Assembly: GCF_900112085.1 (NCBI RefSeq)
Contig: NZ_FOJY01000013.1
Span: forward strand, 1-64,000
DNA: 64,000 nucleotides
Direction: 5' to 3'
Source of the DNA: Acetitomaculum ruminis DSM 5522
GTDB taxonomy: Bacteria > Bacillota > Clostridia > Lachnospirales > Lachnospiraceae
How positions within the stretch are numbered: the first letter of the stretch is position 1; each line of letters begins with the position of its first letter. Positions 62,894 through 64,000 of this stretch are shown piece after piece. Under the pieces are notes generated by a model. That model was not told the DNA's origin. It saw only the letters and a program-made list of their open reading frames with translations, and ran no database searches. Both the position numbers and the translations under genes were made by a program.

Positions 62894-63056
62894 TAAAGCG
62901 GACATTCTTAAATCCGCTTCGCTACTTCCTCATGAACGCAGTGGCACTTTGTGCCACCTGTCAGAAGGGGCTTTAACCCCTTCTGACACTAGTAAGCTTA
63001 TACCCCCGCTTAAAGCTTACGCTTTTGAAGCGGGGGATTGCTTACACTGCGTTCAA
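62894..63056 (+). repeat. Multi-hairpin repeat, copy R4 (full length, 163 bp), inside the hyp operon
   Basis: Structure: left hairpin 62896-62902/62913-62919; outer stem GAACGCAGTG (62934-62943) with CACTGCGTTC (63045-63054); inner hairpins GGCAC/GTGCC (62943-62955), a perfect 12-bp TGTCAGAAGGGG/CCCCTTCTGACA (62959-62988), and CCCCCGCTT/AAGCGGGGG (63003-63036). It is visibly richer in G+C than its surroundings. On the minus strand it provides the final codons and stop of hypF. Confidence 0.92.
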
Positions 63057-64000
63057 GGTAATTCATAGCTATTACAGCCTGTCCCAAGGCGATTCCACCG
63101 TCATTTGCCGGTATCAGAGAATGTTTTAAAACTTTAAAACCAAGCTTTGAAAGCCCCTTATCACAAAGTCTTAAAAGCAATAAATTCTGAAATACGCCTC
63201 CACTTAGGGCTACTATATTTAAGCCTGTTTTTTCTTTTATCATTAAACAGCTTTTAATTATTAATTTTGATAGTTTAACATGAAAATCATAGGCAAGTTT
63301 TTGTGAATCTTCTCCATTTAACTTTCTTTCTACTAATTCTTTTACTAAAATATCCGTTTCTAACTCGTATACTTCTTTATTTTCAAAGTTTTTAAGTTCA
63401 TTTTTTAAAGCATCGATTTCTATTTCTTTTTGATTTCTTAAAACATCTTTTTCGTAGCTTTTGGCAGCAAATTCCAAACTCATTGAAGCTTCTCCTTCAA
63501 AGGTAGAAGCTTTTTTTATACCTAAAATAGCACTTACCCCGTCAAATAAACGACCTGCTGAGGTTGATTTTACGGTATTTATGTTATTATCAAGCATCAT
63601 ATAAAGCACCTTTAAGGTTTTATCATCACAAAGTCCCAAAGCATCTGAAATTTCTTTTGTTTTTTCTCTTCCAAAGATGGAATCTATCATGGAAACTGCT
63701 ATTCTATAGCCTTCCTTCGAAGAGGCATCTCCTCCTGCCTGCTTAAAAGGTTTAATTTTTGCCACTCTTTCAAATCCCAAAAAATCAGCAACTAAAAATT
63801 CTCCACCCCATATGGTATTGTCTGTTCCATAGCCGGTTCCGTCAAAGGATACTCCTATAACTTTTTGGCTTATATCATTTTCAGCCATACAAGAAGCAAT
63901 GTGAGCATAATGATGTTGAATTTTTAATATTTCAATACCTTTTTCTTTGGCGATTTTTTCCGCTAAAAGGGTGGAATTATACCTTGGATGAAGGTCACAG
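63010..64000 (-). CDS. hypF: Carbamoyltransferase HypF, C-terminal part (5' end outside window)
   Basis: The frame stays open from the window edge; the ATG at 63888 is internal because the upstream codons encode CDLHPRYNSTLLAEK and IQHHYAHIASCMAEN, both HypF signatures. This is the Kae1-like carbamoyltransferase domain that loads HypE using carbamoyl-adenylate; SFDGTGYGTD, ALSGGVFQN and NDGGIALGQAVIA are metal/nucleotide loops. After NYL the last 14 residues (ERSVSNPPLQKRKL) are encoded by repeat R4, replacing the native end. About 330 residues are visible of an expected 750. Confidence 0.93.
   Translation of the reverse strand, partial: CDLHPRYNSTLLAEKIAKEKGIEILKIQHHYAHIASCMAENDISQKVIGVSFDGTGYGTDNTIWGGEFLVADFLGFERVAKIKPFKQAGGDASSKEGYRIAVSMIDSIFGREKTKEISDALGLCDDKTLKVLYMMLDNNINTVKSTSAGRLFDGVSAILGIKKASTFEGEASMSLEFAAKSYEKDVLRNQKEIEIDALKNELKNFENKEVYELETDILVKELVERKLNGEDSQKLAYDFHVKLSKLIIKSCLMIKEKTGLNIVALSGGVFQNLLLLRLCDKGLSKLGFKVLKHSLIPANDGGIALGQAVIAMNYLERSVSNPPLQKRKL

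Noticed and set aside
28931-63056. CRISPR-like interpretation of the repeats
   Set aside because: The copies are tens of kb apart, single, longer than CRISPR repeats and without spacers or cas genes.

Overview
The window is chromosomal DNA from a low-GC, Gram-positive, strictly fermentative anaerobe of the Clostridia, most probably a Lachnospiraceae relative. The evidence is AT-rich DNA, purine-rich Shine-Dalgarno sites before almost every gene, frequent TTG/GTG starts, a T-box leader, a lysine riboswitch, a class III (Firmicutes-type) fructose-bisphosphatase, a short AspRS with GatCAB, a YerC-type regulator and an electron-bifurcating [FeFe]-hydrogenase operon. Most genes lie on the minus strand.

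Layout. 1-316: right end of an IS200/IS605-type insertion sequence, abutting the stop of a yerC-like regulator. 795-5906: four-gene MacB-like export operon (adaptor, ATPase, adaptor, FtsX permease). 6085-7434: purine permease. 7531-13208: MBOAT acyltransferase, DHHW protein, MoxR ATPase and VWA protein in one run. 13227-15338: divergent folate genes (folC; 5-formyl-THF cyclo-ligase). 15602-18059: Hpt/receiver-like protein, then a His-rich protein with a CobW-like GTPase. 18243-21419: OGG1-type glycosylase and a 772-residue orphan with an N-terminal cyclic-nucleotide-domain-like fold. 21476-28589: cohesin/cadherin-like membrane protein, then a YtrA-type GntR regulator, clpC, a small unknown and radA. 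28980-33942: T-box leader, aspS, gatC, gatA, gatB. 34272-35219: lipoprotein with a recent internal duplication. 35352-39801: eukaryote-type hisA, amidohydrolase, glnA, ANTAR regulator, dapF. 39932-43983: Gld-like ABC exporter operon. 44219-46180: fbp. 46370-48336: lysine riboswitch, dapA, dapB. 48381-49240: CobO-like protein and a small unknown. 49341-53165: a second MoxR/VWA operon headed by a DUF6273-like protein. 53338-55179: typA. 55490-59716: hydC-hydB-hydA. 60487-64000: hypF (partial), hypC, hypD, hypE.

How the genes work together. aspS plus gatCAB probably make both Asp-tRNAAsp and Asn-tRNAAsn under T-box control. dapA, dapB and dapF belong to lysine/diaminopimelate synthesis, the first two under a lysine riboswitch. 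glnA is followed by a putative RNA-binding ANTAR regulator. HydABC would form H2 from NADH plus reduced ferredoxin. The neighbouring hyp genes serve [NiFe] enzymes, so a [NiFe] hydrogenase or other user should exist outside the window.

The most unusual non-coding feature is a family of four related repeats (28931-28994, 35246-35301, 55204-55365, 62894-63056). The two full copies are about 162 bp and fold into one 5' hairpin plus three hairpins enclosed by a 10-bp long-range stem. Two copies sit on the 3' ends of genes (gatB, hypF) and supply their last codons and stop. The other two are internally deleted or rearranged derivatives. I do not recognise this element; a non-autonomous, hairpin-ended (IS200/IS605-like) mobile element or a structured RNA are the leading explanations.
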